In this document: in pieces, positions 25,780 through 34,437 of the stretch
Layout of the letters: every line of letters begins with the position of its first letter
How positions within the stretch are numbered: the first letter of the stretch is position 1
DNA from: an uncultured Desulfobulbaceae bacterium
Lineage (GTDB): Bacteria > Desulfobacterota > Desulfobulbia > Desulfobulbales > Desulfocapsaceae
Direction of reading: 5' to 3'
Assembly (NCBI GenBank): GCA_903887485.1
Contig: CAISPV010000077.1
Coordinates: 1 to 50,180 of the forward strand
Length of the DNA stretch: 50,180 nt
The notes under the pieces: model-generated
The model's input: the letters and a program-made list of their open reading frames with translations, nothing else
Told to the model about the DNA's origin: nothing
Databases searched by the model: none
Position numbers and translations under genes: made by a program

Positions 25780-26211
25780 TTGTTTTTTCCTTATATTTTT
25801 TCTGGAGTATGAAAAATACTTTTTTAATTATGACATATTTCAGAGAAATTTACGACATATTATGTGGGGAGGTTTCTCAAGGGATGCCATATGGCTATGC
25901 CGGGGCCTGCAGTGCAAGCAGGAAGAATGTGGTTGCAAATGTTGCACAATGCATCGTATCTTTCTGTATATGCATCATTTTTTTATCATGATGCACTATG
26001 CAATAGCCGTGTTTCAATGGGAAACAGTTTTTCCTTGACAGAGGATTTTACGAGTAGTAATCATGCCAGCAATTTTCCAATATCGTAAGGTTACAACGGG
26101 ATAAGAAGGGATAAAAGAGGGGAGTGACCAGGTGAAGCAGAACTCATAGTGTGTGGTTTTATTTTTCATATTCGTTTTATTTTTTAGGAAGTCAACAAGG
26201 AGGAAACAAAG
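25780..26211. promoter_or_regulatory. Divergent intergenic region before ppnP and the first TSUP unit
   Basis: About 430 AT-rich bases with no gene. Contains an 8-bp perfect inverted repeat, TGCATCAT at 25971-25978 and ATGATGCA at 25988-25995, in a patch rich in TGCA half-sites (25933-25998); it may be a regulator site. A TTGACA at 26035-26040 has no good -10 partner. AAGGAGG at 26198-26204 is the ribosome site of the exporter gene. Confidence 0.4.
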
Positions 26212-27267
26212 ATGCAAAGGAACATCAAGGAAAAGGCGGGGGTGTTATTGGCCTCTCTCGTGTGTACAATCATGCTGAGCCCGGTCTGGACCATGGCTCA
26301 GGAAGTGACAGCCATGTCCCCGGTGCCGGTCTCCAGTCCGGAAGACTGGTGGAAATGGCCGTTGCTCCTGCTGGGAGTCACCTTTGTTATGGGGATTATC
26401 GCAGTGCTGGGTGGTGTTGGCGGCGGTGTGTTGTATGTGCCGATCATGAGCGGGTTCTTCCCTTTTCACATTGACTTTGTCCGCGGTACCGGACTGCTCG
26501 TGGCCCTGTGTGGTGCGCTCGCCGCTGGCCCTGGTCTGCTCAAGGCCAATCTGGCCAGTCTGCGCCTGGCCCTGCCGGTGGCCCTGATCGCCTCCACCAT
26601 GGCCATTGTCGGCGCCATGGTGGGCTTAGCTATGCCGCCTCATGTCGTCCAGCTTTCTTTGGGGGCTACTATCCTTGGTATCGTCGCTATCATGCTCTCG
26701 GCCAAGAAATCAGCAGTTCCCGATGTCCCTGCCGCCGATGCCCTGTCCTCGGCCCTGCGGATTTGCGGTATCTATCACGATTATGCCACCAAGCAGGATA
26801 TCAATTGGAAGATCCATCGCACTATCCCTGGCCTGATGCTCTTTGTTATTATCGGCTTTATGGCCGGTATGTTCGGGCTCGGCGCCGGCTGGGCCAATGT
26901 GCCGGTGCTGAATCTGCTGATGGGCGCACCGCTCAAGATCTCGGTGGCCACCTCCAAGTTCCTTCTTTCCATCACTGATACTTCGGCTGCCTGGATCTAT
27001 TTCAATCAGGGCTGTATTATTCCGATGATGGTAGTGCCCTCGCTCATCGGGATCATGCTCGGTTCCTTTGTTGGTGTGCGTCTGCTCAAGGTGGCAAAAC
27101 CTGGTTTTATCCGTTGGATGGTTATCTTTGTTCTCCTTTTCTCAGGTGGCAAGGCTATCCAGAAGGGGTACTCTGAATATCAGAAGGTGAATAATGCTAA
27201 ACCTGCGGTGTCACAACAGGTGGCGGCACCTGCACAGGCGCCAGTCGAGGCCAAGACCCATCAGTAA
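26212..27267 (+). CDS. TauE/SafE-family (TSUP) anion exporter, 351 aa
   Basis: Membrane protein with an N-terminal signal-like segment (residues 9-29) and about eight transmembrane helices. The paired family motifs are present: VMGIIAVLGGVGGGVLYVPI near 60-80 and FMAGMFGLGAGWANVPVLNL near 220-240, the two pseudo-symmetric halves of TSUP carriers. Family members export sulfite, sulfoacetate or related sulfur anions. The C-terminal 35 residues are a soluble Ala/Pro/Gln tail. AAGGAGG ribosome site. Followed after 61 bases by the DUF1634 partner, with which it forms a two-gene unit. Substrate inferred from family only. Confidence 0.88.
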   Translation: MQRNIKEKAGVLLASLVCTIMLSPVWTMAQEVTAMSPVPVSSPEDWWKWPLLLLGVTFVMGIIAVLGGVGGGVLYVPIMSGFFPFHIDFVRGTGLLVALCGALAAGPGLLKANLASLRLALPVALIASTMAIVGAMVGLAMPPHVVQLSLGATILGIVAIMLSAKKSAVPDVPAADALSSALRICGIYHDYATKQDINWKIHRTIPGLMLFVIIGFMAGMFGLGAGWANVPVLNLLMGAPLKISVATSKFLLSITDTSAAWIYFNQGCIIPMMVVPSLIGIMLGSFVGVRLLKVAKPGFIRWMVIFVLLFSGGKAIQKGYSEYQKVNNAKPAVSQQVAAPAQAPVEAKTHQ

Positions 27268-27328
27268 TGGGCGGCGTCCTTTTGTGATTAATTATGAGAG
27301 GCACAGCGTGCCTAAGGAGAAATAGATT

Positions 27329-27877
27329 ATGAGTACAACAAACGCACCAACAAAAGAAGCATCCATTGAACAGCTCCAGTATGCCAGGATCCTCGAGAAG
27401 GGGATGTATACTGGGCTGCTTCTGATGGTTATCACCTTTGCCCTGTATGTCTTCGGGATCGTCAAGCCCCTTATCCCTTTGCAGGATATTTCCACCTTGT
27501 GGGCCACGAAATCAGGCATTTACCTGACCACTGTCGAAAACAAGTATATTCCGGAAGGTCATTCCCTCAAGGTCAAGGTTCATGCCCAGCAAGATGCGGC
27601 AGCACCGCAGGCTCAGGGGCACGAGGCCAAGGCCGGTGCTCATCATAGTCAACAACATGTGTTGAGCGGCTGGGCCTGGGCCACTCTCTTGTCCTATTCC
27701 GATTTTCTTAATTTCCTGCCGGTGGCCATTCTTGCTGGGATTACCATCCTCTGCTACGGCACTATCATCCCCGGTCTTTTTGCCCGTGGTGACAAGGCTA
27801 TGGGGATTATGGCCATTGTTGAGATCGCTATTCTGGTGCTTGCTGCCAGCGGTATCCTCAAGGTGGGCGGTCATTAA
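27329..27877 (+). CDS. DUF1634-like membrane partner of the TSUP exporter, 182 aa
   Basis: Three to four membrane helices: MYTGLLLMVITFALYVFGIV (about 26-45), one around FLNFLPVAILAGITILCYGT (about 128-147) and a C-terminal one (IMAIVEIAILVLAASGILKV). The layout matches the DUF1634 proteins that commonly sit beside TSUP genes. Between helices one and two lies a soluble loop with a His-rich stretch (HEAKAGAHHSQQH, about 99-111) that could bind metal. AAGGAG ribosome site. Role in transport is inferred from neighbourhood. Confidence 0.7.
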   Translation: MSTTNAPTKEASIEQLQYARILEKGMYTGLLLMVITFALYVFGIVKPLIPLQDISTLWATKSGIYLTTVENKYIPEGHSLKVKVHAQQDAAAPQAQGHEAKAGAHHSQQHVLSGWAWATLLSYSDFLNFLPVAILAGITILCYGTIIPGLFARGDKAMGIMAIVEIAILVLAASGILKVGGH

Positions 27878-27909
27878 TATCTAAGGATCTCAACCATCGT
27901 TCTCTGTTC

Positions 27910-27963
27910 AGGGGATCTTTGCAAATGTGCTGTTGCCGCTTGCGAAGATCCCCTGCTTTTTTT
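27910..27963 (+). terminator. Rho-independent terminator after the first TSUP unit
   Basis: AGGGGATCTT (27910-27919) pairs with AAGATCCCCT (27945-27954), with further GCAA/TTGC pairing inside the loop, followed by a seven-T run at 27957-27963. It lies between this unit and the convergent regulator gene. Confidence 0.85.
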
Positions 27964-29323
27964 ATCCTTCCACCTCATATTTCTTGATCTTGCGCCACAG
28001 AGAGACCCGGTCAATCCCCAGCGCTTGGGCGGCCAGGCTCTTATTGTCCCCTTGTTCCTTTAATACCCATTCAATATAGGCCCGCTCTTGGTCGGCAAGA
28101 CTGGGGATGGTGCCACTCTTCCGGCGGAAGGTCTGAAAACAGGTGCCCCGCAGGTCTTCGGGCAGATGCCCGACCTCAATGGTGTCGCCGCTGGCAAGGG
28201 CCACCCCGCGCTCAATGATATTTTCCAACTCCCTCACATTTCCCGGAAAATCATAGCGGAGCAGGATGTCAACCACCTCTGGGTCAATATTGCTGACCTC
28301 TTTATTCATTAATGCCCCGTATTTCTTGATGAAATACTGAATGAGCAAGGGGAGGTCATCCTTGCGCTCGGCCAGGGGGGGGATGTTGAGGGCAACAACA
28401 TTGATCCGGTAAAACAGATCCTGACGGAAATGGCCCTGTTTTACCTCTTCTGCCAGATTCCTGTTGGTGGCTGCCAGAAAACGGACATTGACCTGGATTG
28501 GCGCGACCCCGCCCAGATGCATCACCTCTTTTTCCTGGATCACCCGGAGGAGTTTCACCTGCATGGCCAGAGATATCTCGGTGATCTCGTCAAGAAAAAG
28601 GGTGCCGCCATCGGCCATCTCCACCAATCCTTTTTTGGCCTCCATGGCGCCGGTGAAGGCCCCTTTCTCATGGCCGAAGAGTTCATTGGCCAGCAACTCC
28701 TCTTGAAAGGCTCCGCAATTCACGGATATCAGGGGGCCATTGCGGCGGTTGCTGCAGGCGTGGACAAAACGGGCCAGCAGTTCCTTGCCGGTGCCCGACT
28801 CTCCACAGATGACGATGTTGCTGTCAGAGGCGGCGACCTGACTGGCCATGGCCAGCAACTTCTTCATGCCCGGATTGTTCGTAACCAGGCGGGCTTCTCC
28901 CTGGAAGACCTTCAGAGATTCACGCAACCTGCTGTTTTCCCGTTTCAGCCCGATCTTTTCCAGCGCCTCCCGGACAATCTTCCGCGCCTCGTCCAGTTTG
29001 TAGGGCTTGGCGATGTAGTGATAAGCCCCTGCCTTCATTGCCTCAATGGCGGAGTCCACGGTGGCATAGCCGGTGATCATGATCACCTCGATATCGGGAT
29101 AGAGCTCCCGGACGCGCTTTAAAATCTGCATCCCGCCCACCTTTTCCATCTTCAGATCAGTCAGGACAAGATCAAAATTATGCTCTTCCAGAAGCTGGAG
29201 GGCGCGCTGGCCACTTTGTGAGGCCGTCACATCGTACCCTTCTTTTTTCAGGACATGCTTGAGATTGTGCAGGGCTATCTCTTCATCGTCAACGATCAGT
29301 ATCTTTGCGGTCTCATTACTCAT
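27962..29323 (-). CDS. NtrC-family sigma-54 response regulator, 453 aa
   Basis: Receiver domain (ILIVDDEE, phosphoacceptor Asp in DLVLTDLKM, TGYATVD, PYKLDE), AAA+ domain with Walker A GESGTGKE, sigma-54 contact loop GAFTGA (GHEKGAFTGAMEAKKG), Walker B GGTLFLDEI, and a Fis-type C-terminal helix-turn-helix (KSLAAQALGIDRVSLWRKIK). It activates sigma-54 promoters when phosphorylated. I chose ATG 29323 (MSNETAKILIV), with AGGAAA upstream; an in-frame start at 29539 would lie inside the kinase gene. The kinase stop is one base before this ATG, so the pair is one operon. Likely target: the sigma-54 promoter at 31050. Confidence 0.93.
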   Translation of the reverse strand: MSNETAKILIVDDEEIALHNLKHVLKKEGYDVTASQSGQRALQLLEEHNFDLVLTDLKMEKVGGMQILKRVRELYPDIEVIMITGYATVDSAIEAMKAGAYHYIAKPYKLDEARKIVREALEKIGLKRENSRLRESLKVFQGEARLVTNNPGMKKLLAMASQVAASDSNIVICGESGTGKELLARFVHACSNRRNGPLISVNCGAFQEELLANELFGHEKGAFTGAMEAKKGLVEMADGGTLFLDEITEISLAMQVKLLRVIQEKEVMHLGGVAPIQVNVRFLAATNRNLAEEVKQGHFRQDLFYRINVVALNIPPLAERKDDLPLLIQYFIKKYGALMNKEVSNIDPEVVDILLRYDFPGNVRELENIIERGVALASGDTIEVGHLPEDLRGTCFQTFRRKSGTIPSLADQERAYIEWVLKEQGDNKSLAAQALGIDRVSLWRKIKKYEVEG

Positions 29324-29324
29324 A

Positions 29325-30770
29325 TTAACTTTCCTGTTGTGTTTCCGGTAACCATATAATGAAGGTGGTGCCAAGACCGGGCCTGCTGTCCACGGTGATG
29401 CTCCCTCCATGCCACTCAATAATGTCATGCACAATAAACAGGCCAAGACCGGAGCCTTTTCCCACGTCCTTGGTGGTAAAAAACGGGTCAAAGATCTTCT
29501 TGAGCTGTTCCGCCTCAATCCCCGGCCCGTCATCTTCAATCAATATCTCCACTCCGTTATAGCTGGAATAATATCCGGTATTGGAGGCGGAAATCCAGAT
29601 ATGGCCATTTTCCTCGATGGCGTCTATCCCGTTTTTGATCAGGTTGAGCAGAACCTGCTGCATCCGCTGTTTGTCAGCAATGATGGTGAGGTCTTCCGGG
29701 ATTTCGACGGCGATGATGACGTTATCAGGTGCGTGTCCCCGCACGAGCAGGATGGTCTCATCCGTCAGCTTTTTGAGGAGGAGCTTTTCTTTTTTGAACT
29801 CCTTGATCCGGGAAAATTCGAGAAGGGTTTTGACAATATCCCGGGCCTTGTCTGCCTGGGTCTCAATCTGGGTAATGAGATTTTTCTTGAATTCCACATC
29901 GCCTTCTTCGATTTCCTCACTCAGGATCTGGGCCGAGGTGGAGATATTGGACAAGGGATTGTTCAGTTCATGGGCCACCCCGGATAACAGGGTGCCGAGG
30001 GCTGCCAGTTTTTCCGATTGTACCAGTTGATGCTGCCGGATCTGTAATTCCTTGGTCATGCGGTTAAAGGCGGTGAGCAGTGAGCGGATCTCCTGTTCTC
30101 CTTCACCTACCGAAATTTCGACAAAATCACCTTGGGAAATGATCTTGGTATATCCCTCCAGCATTTTTAGAGAGTTGACTACCCGTCTCCCTAAAAAAGC
30201 GGCGATGGCCAAGGCGGCAACAAAGAGACAGAGCATCGAGACCAGGAGGATGTTCTGGGTGGTCTTTAGGAGCAGCTTGATCTTTTGTTTGACGGTATCC
30301 CTGGTCTTCTCGCCAAACTCGGTGAGTTCTTTGCCGGAAGACCGGACCTGTTCTTCCAGATGCTCCAGGCTGGCGCTGCTTTCATTTTTGTTACCAATCT
30401 TCTGATCATATCCATGTAACTGCCCCATATATTCATTATAGGCGGTAATGACATGTGCCAACCGTTGAATATCAGCGGATGAAACTACCAGATGCAGGGC
30501 GGAAGAATTATTTTCAAAGATGTCCCGTATCTTCAGCCAGTAGAGTTGATTTTCCTGAAAGTCCTTTTCCTGGTGGTAGAGGAAGTAATTTTTTTCGAAT
30601 CGGCGCACCTCCAGGGTCGTATTGAAAAAATCTTCAACAATTTCACTGAAGGTCACCTGTCTCTCAACCCGTTTGACGATGGCAAAAGTTAGGATAGCCG
30701 AGCCCACCGTGATGATGAGCAAGAGATAAAATCCGTAGGTAATTTTCTTGCGGATGCCAAGTTGAAACAT
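29325..30770 (-). CDS. Membrane histidine kinase (HAMP-HisKA-HATPase), 481 aa
   Basis: Two membrane helices (about 12-32 and 173-194) enclose a helical periplasmic sensor of about 140 residues, like four-helix-bundle sensors. HAMP (about 195-248), phosphoacceptor His267 in LSGVAHELNNPLSN, and a complete ATPase domain (N box NLIKNGIDAI, DDGPGI, FFTTKDVGKGSGLGL) follow. Partner of the NtrC-type regulator directly downstream. AAGG precedes ATG 30770. The sensed signal is unknown; the neighbouring exporters suggest a sulfur anion or envelope stress. Confidence 0.93.
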   Translation of the reverse strand: MFQLGIRKKITYGFYLLLIITVGSAILTFAIVKRVERQVTFSEIVEDFFNTTLEVRRFEKNYFLYHQEKDFQENQLYWLKIRDIFENNSSALHLVVSSADIQRLAHVITAYNEYMGQLHGYDQKIGNKNESSASLEHLEEQVRSSGKELTEFGEKTRDTVKQKIKLLLKTTQNILLVSMLCLFVAALAIAAFLGRRVVNSLKMLEGYTKIISQGDFVEISVGEGEQEIRSLLTAFNRMTKELQIRQHQLVQSEKLAALGTLLSGVAHELNNPLSNISTSAQILSEEIEEGDVEFKKNLITQIETQADKARDIVKTLLEFSRIKEFKKEKLLLKKLTDETILLVRGHAPDNVIIAVEIPEDLTIIADKQRMQQVLLNLIKNGIDAIEENGHIWISASNTGYYSSYNGVEILIEDDGPGIEAEQLKKIFDPFFTTKDVGKGSGLGLFIVHDIIEWHGGSITVDSRPGLGTTFIIWLPETQQES

Positions 30771-31153
30771 GATCAGCCTTTTTTATTTAAGAGATTTTGG
30801 ATCAGTTAGAGGCAAGGGTGATCCTGTCTGTATTCTGATTATGTACACCATACTTCCAGCCTGGAATAAAGTCCAGAGGTTGCATTTAGTAACAGTGTGT
30901 TTTTTATTGTAACAATATTATAACATGTCAATTTTATTAAGTTATATTTTTTTACGTGCTGCCTGTGTTGCATAATCACAACGAAAGCACTTGGACGAGG
31001 TATTGGTGTAACTATTTGAAACAAAGTGTAAAAAAACATTATGACCGAGTGGCATGGTTGTTGCTTTATGAGGTGGTGCAAGACAGAGTCGCTCAAGGGG
31101 TTAGCCCTGGTAGCTTACTGAATGAACCAATTTTTTTTATTACGAAGCAACCC
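30771..31153. promoter_or_regulatory. Divergent region: kinase promoter and sigma-54 promoter of the Usp/TSUP unit
   Basis: Minus strand: extended -10 TGTTATAAT (complement of 30917-30925) for the kinase/regulator operon. Plus strand: TGGCATG-GTTG-TTGCT at 31050-31065, with GG and GC exactly ten bases apart, an almost perfect sigma-54 -24/-12 element; transcription should start near 31076, 78 bases before ATG 31154. AT-rich dyads upstream could hold regulator sites. An in-frame start at 30956 lies before the promoter and is rejected. Confidence 0.7.
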
Positions 31154-31678
31154 ATGAGTCTTTTGGCAAACATTTTAGAGAAACTTGAAAAATCCATGAC
31201 CGCGGCAACCTTTGCCGAGGCCGGTGAGTTCGAGATCGCCCGTCAGTTTCTTAAACCTAACAAGAACGCTTATAAGCGTGTGCTCCTTGGGACCGACAGA
31301 ACGGAGATCAATCCCAAGGCCTTGCAGTATGCCATGCGGCTCTGCCAGCGTATTGGCGGCAATTTGGAGATTTTCCATGTGATTCATGGGGTTGAAGAGA
31401 GCGGTGCTTTTGTAACGGGACAAAAGAGCAGATTGGTTGAGGAGGTTCAAAGTTCATTACAGCAGAAGGGCATTGTCTATCAGTTGGTCATGGGAGAAGA
31501 GTGTCTGGCAGAGGAGGTTCTTAAATATACAGTCAACAGGCGGAATCTTCTCTGTGTTGTCTTTGATGCCATAGAGGCTGGCAATGCAAGTTGCCAGAAG
31601 GCCAGAGAAACCATGCTGGCAAAATTTCATACATTGCACTGCCCGGTGGTGGTTTATGCCGAACAACCGGTGGCGTGA
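31154..31678 (+). CDS. Usp-like single-domain protein with AEAGE N-terminal motif, 174 aa
   Basis: Residues about 45-170 follow the universal-stress-protein alpha/beta order (RVLLGTDRTEINPKALQYAM, LEIFHVI, and CPVVVYAEQPVA as last strand), although the ATP loop Gly-x2-Gly-x9-Gly is not obvious, so it may not bind ATP. The N-terminal 40 residues contain MTAATFAEAGEFEIARQFLK, nearly repeated in the next protein. Start ATG 31154 follows the sigma-54 promoter; the ribosome site is weak. First gene of the unit that includes the second exporter. Confidence 0.65.
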   Translation: MSLLANILEKLEKSMTAATFAEAGEFEIARQFLKPNKNAYKRVLLGTDRTEINPKALQYAMRLCQRIGGNLEIFHVIHGVEESGAFVTGQKSRLVEEVQSSLQQKGIVYQLVMGEECLAEEVLKYTVNRRNLLCVVFDAIEAGNASCQKARETMLAKFHTLHCPVVVYAEQPVA

Positions 31679-31729
31679 ATACGTCATATGCAGTTAACAG
31701 TACATTTAACAAAAGAGGGGAGAAGTGAA

Positions 31730-32071
31730 ATGGAAGCAACACAATTTGACAAAAACATGATGGCGGTAGCATTTGCCGAAGCAGGAGAACAGGGGACTGC
31801 TAAGGAAATCCTGAAAGGCGGAAAGAAAAGTACGGCGACCGCTCCGGCGCCGGTGAAAAGCAAACCCTACCTGAAGACTGCTTTTTTTGGGGCAATCTCG
31901 ATTTCTGCCTATGTCCTGCTGTTTAAAAATGAACAACTGGTAACGGACACCTTTACCATGGGCGGTTGGCGCTGGGTCTATCCTGTAGGAGCCGCTTTCT
32001 TCTTTTCTTTTATTCATGGGACCTTTGCCAGTAATCTGTTGAGCAGTCTGGGTCTTGAGGCCAAGAAATAA
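31730..32071 (+). CDS. Small membrane protein with AEAGE motif, 113 aa
   Basis: A soluble N-terminal stretch (MMAVAFAEAGEQGTAKEILK) is followed by a basic linker and two membrane helices (about 47-65 and 80-105). It has no family I can name. The AFAEAGE motif is shared with the upstream Usp-like protein, which suggests both bind the same partner. GAGGGGAGAAG precedes ATG 31730. Middle of the exporter unit; probably an accessory subunit of the TSUP carrier. Confidence 0.65.
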   Translation: MEATQFDKNMMAVAFAEAGEQGTAKEILKGGKKSTATAPAPVKSKPYLKTAFFGAISISAYVLLFKNEQLVTDTFTMGGWRWVYPVGAAFFFSFIHGTFASNLLSSLGLEAKK

Positions 32072-32124
32072 TTTTAGCTATTTATCAGTTACTTATAAGT
32101 TAGCACAAAGGAGATGTACCCAAA

Positions 32125-33462
32125 ATGAAGAAGTTATTGCTTATCTGCCTGTTTGTCCTCGCCGCGTTGCCAGTTTTGACCCAGTCTGCCTTTGCCGCTG
32201 GTGCCGGGCCATCCAAGGATATGCTTAAGGGCATTGTTACCCAGGTCAATGGTGCAGAGCGCACGGTAGTTTTTGTGAAAGATGGTACCAAGGAAGTCAG
32301 GACCCTGGCCCTTGGTGAAAAGATGAAAATTGAAGATATGAAGATGAACACCAAGGTCTTGATCAACCTTGATAAACATGCCGGCGAAAATGTGATGAAA
32401 GATTTCTCGGTCATGTTCATGGATATGACCGTGAGCAAGCTTTTGGCCCTGCTCGCCATTGGTGCCATTGGTGGACTGCTCTCCGGCTTTATCGGTTCCG
32501 GCGGTGCCTTTGTCATGACCCCGGCCATGATGTCTCTTGGCGTACCAGGTGCTGTGGCCGTAGCCAGTAATATGTGCCACAAGTTCCCCAAGGCCATGGT
32601 TGGTGCTTACAAGCGTTGGAAATACGGTCAGGCCGATATTAAGCTCGGTCTGGTCATGGCCTCCACTGCCATTATTGGGGTGCAGATCGGCATCGAGATC
32701 CAGAAATACATCCTGCATAAATTTGGTGGTGCTGGCTCAAACCTTTACATCAGTGCAGTTTTCATGGTTGTCCTGGTTTTTGTTGGCGGTTATGTTTTTT
32801 ACGATGCCTGGAAGATGGTGAAGGGTGGTGGTGAAGAGACGGTGAGTAAACTGGCTATTGCCATGCAGAAGATCAATCTTCCCCCAATGATTCATTTCAA
32901 GACTGCCAATGTGACCATCTCTGCCTGGATCACCGTTCCGGTTGGTGTCCTCACCGGTATGCTGGCCGCGACCATCGCTGTGGGTGGCTTTGTCGGCGTC
33001 CCAGGTATGATCTATGTGGTTGGTGTCTCTGCTGTGGTTGCCAGTGCTACTGAGTTGATCATTGCCTTTGTTATGGGCGCTTGGGGTTCCGTCCAGTGGG
33101 GATTAAGCGGTTTGATTGATATCCGTCTTTCCCTGTTGCTCCTGGCCACCTCTCTTATCGGCGTGCAACTTGGGGCCTTGGGTACAACCTATGTTAAGGA
33201 TTACATCATCAAGGTGGTTATGGCCACCACCATGCTGATTGTTGCGGTCAGCCGTGGCGTCATGGTTCCCGGTTACCTGGCTGATGTTGGATTCATCGCC
33301 CCGATCAATGCGGGTACTATTACCGTGCTCGAAAGAGTCAGTTACTGGTCTCTGCTCCTTGCCCTTTGTTCTGCTGGTCTGATCATTGTTGTGGCTATGG
33401 TCAAGGGAATGACTGCGGACCGGAGAAGCAGAAAGGCCCTTACAGGAGTCCAACATGGCTAA
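32125..33462 (+). CDS. TSUP exporter with signal peptide and extra periplasmic domain, 445 aa
   Basis: A cleavable-type signal peptide (residues 1-24, ending SAFA-A) leads into a small beta-rich domain (about 30-95: GIVTQVNGAERTVVFVKDGT ... KVLINLDKHAG) before about eight membrane helices. TSUP motifs: IGAIGGLLSGFIGSGGAFVM and LTGMLAATIAVGGFVGVPGM. Compared with the usual 250-300 residue TSUP protein it is long because of the extra domain, which resembles OB-like folds. AAAGGAG ribosome site. The end overlaps the tandem Usp gene by eight bases, so they are translated together. Confidence 0.87.
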   Translation: MKKLLLICLFVLAALPVLTQSAFAAGAGPSKDMLKGIVTQVNGAERTVVFVKDGTKEVRTLALGEKMKIEDMKMNTKVLINLDKHAGENVMKDFSVMFMDMTVSKLLALLAIGAIGGLLSGFIGSGGAFVMTPAMMSLGVPGAVAVASNMCHKFPKAMVGAYKRWKYGQADIKLGLVMASTAIIGVQIGIEIQKYILHKFGGAGSNLYISAVFMVVLVFVGGYVFYDAWKMVKGGGEETVSKLAIAMQKINLPPMIHFKTANVTISAWITVPVGVLTGMLAATIAVGGFVGVPGMIYVVGVSAVVASATELIIAFVMGAWGSVQWGLSGLIDIRLSLLLLATSLIGVQLGALGTTYVKDYIIKVVMATTMLIVAVSRGVMVPGYLADVGFIAPINAGTITVLERVSYWSLLLALCSAGLIIVVAMVKGMTADRRSRKALTGVQHG

Positions 33463-34309
33463 ATACCGGAAGATCCTGGTGGCCTATGATGGTTCATCCT
33501 CTGCTAAAAATGCCCTTTCCCTGGCCGGGAAACTTGCCAGGGAAGACAAGAGCTGGATCAAGGTGTTGGCTGTGGTGCCAAAGTATGAGGGCGATCTTGA
33601 TCTTATCGGTGTTGCTAATATCAAAGAGGCCATTGCCGGGCCGGGTGAGCGGTTGCTGGCCGAGGCCCGGAAGATTGCCGAGAGTGAAGATATTCACATC
33701 CTGACCGATCTGGAACAAGGCGAGCCGTATGAACAGATCGTGCGTGTAGCCGCTGAGGAGAACTGTGATCTCATTATCATGGGTCGCCGGGGCGGTGGTA
33801 ATCTGGAGCGGGAACTCATGGGCAGCGTTACCGCCAGGGTTATCGGCCATACCAGTAAAGATGTCCTGGTAATTCCGGAAAAGAGCGCTCTTGCCTGGGG
33901 GAATATTCTGTTGGCAACGGATGGTTCGCCATCGTGTGATAACGCTCTGGCCAGATCGCTGGAGATCGCCCAGGAGCGAGGTTCAAAATTTGCTGCGGTT
34001 TCTGTGGTCTATACTAATGATGAGTTTTACGCCATGGGGCAGACCATTATTCAAGGGTTGTACAAGGAGGCAGACAAGGTGCTGGACAAGGTGAAGAAGT
34101 GGGCCGGCGATCTTGGGGTGCAAGCGGAAATATTCATAAAAGATGGAGAACCCCATCTGGCCATTGTTGATCTGGCCACAGAACGGGCAAGCGATCTTGT
34201 GGTCATGGGTTCCCATGGTCGGAAAGGATTGACCCGCCTGCTCATGGGCAGCGTTACCGAACGGGTTATCGGCTATGCCAATTGCCCAGTTTTAGTTTGT
34301 CATATATAA
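33455..34309 (+). CDS. Tandem universal stress protein, 284 aa
   Basis: Two UspA domains (about 1-140 and 145-284). Each begins with the ILVAYDGSSSAKNAL / ILLATDGSPSCDNAL strand and carries the ATP-binding signature: IIMGRRGGGNLERELMGSVT in the first and VVMGSHGRKGLTRLLMGSVT in the second, so both are predicted to bind ATP. Overlaps the exporter end by eight bases behind AGGAGT; last gene of the unit. Tandem Usps are common partners of transporters; a regulatory role on the exporter is inference. Confidence 0.93.
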   Translation: MAKYRKILVAYDGSSSAKNALSLAGKLAREDKSWIKVLAVVPKYEGDLDLIGVANIKEAIAGPGERLLAEARKIAESEDIHILTDLEQGEPYEQIVRVAAEENCDLIIMGRRGGGNLERELMGSVTARVIGHTSKDVLVIPEKSALAWGNILLATDGSPSCDNALARSLEIAQERGSKFAAVSVVYTNDEFYAMGQTIIQGLYKEADKVLDKVKKWAGDLGVQAEIFIKDGEPHLAIVDLATERASDLVVMGSHGRKGLTRLLMGSVTERVIGYANCPVLVCHI

Positions 34310-34355
34310 GATCGTGACCTTCAGGTAAGAAACTGAAGGTTGTAGGGAAAAGGCT

Positions 34356-34403
34356 AAAAGGCCCGCTTTGTTTCACTATCAGGTGAAACAAAGCGGGCCT
34401 TTT
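34356..34403. terminator. Perfect 21-bp bidirectional terminator
   Basis: AAAAGGCCCGC... (34356-34376) and its exact complement (34383-34403) around loop TATCAG, with A-run and T-run on either side. It serves the plus-strand Usp gene and the convergent GAF protein gene ending at 34438. A second small hairpin (ACCTTCAG/CTGAAGGT, 34317-34340) precedes it. Confidence 0.9.
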
Positions 34404-34437
34404 GCATCTTCAATCTGTTGCAGGCAATCAATTTATC

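Noticed and set aside
25889-25904. TGGCTAT-GCCG-GGGCC as a sigma-54 promoter for the first TSUP unit
   Set aside because: Spacing fits but the -12 half lacks TTGC, and it lies over 300 bases before the gene.
25930-25947. GGTTGCAAATGTTGCA as a sigma-54 promoter
   Set aside because: GG and GC are eleven bases apart instead of ten.
26035-26063. TTGACA as -35 box of a promoter for the first TSUP unit
   Set aside because: No -10 box with acceptable match at 16-18 bases.
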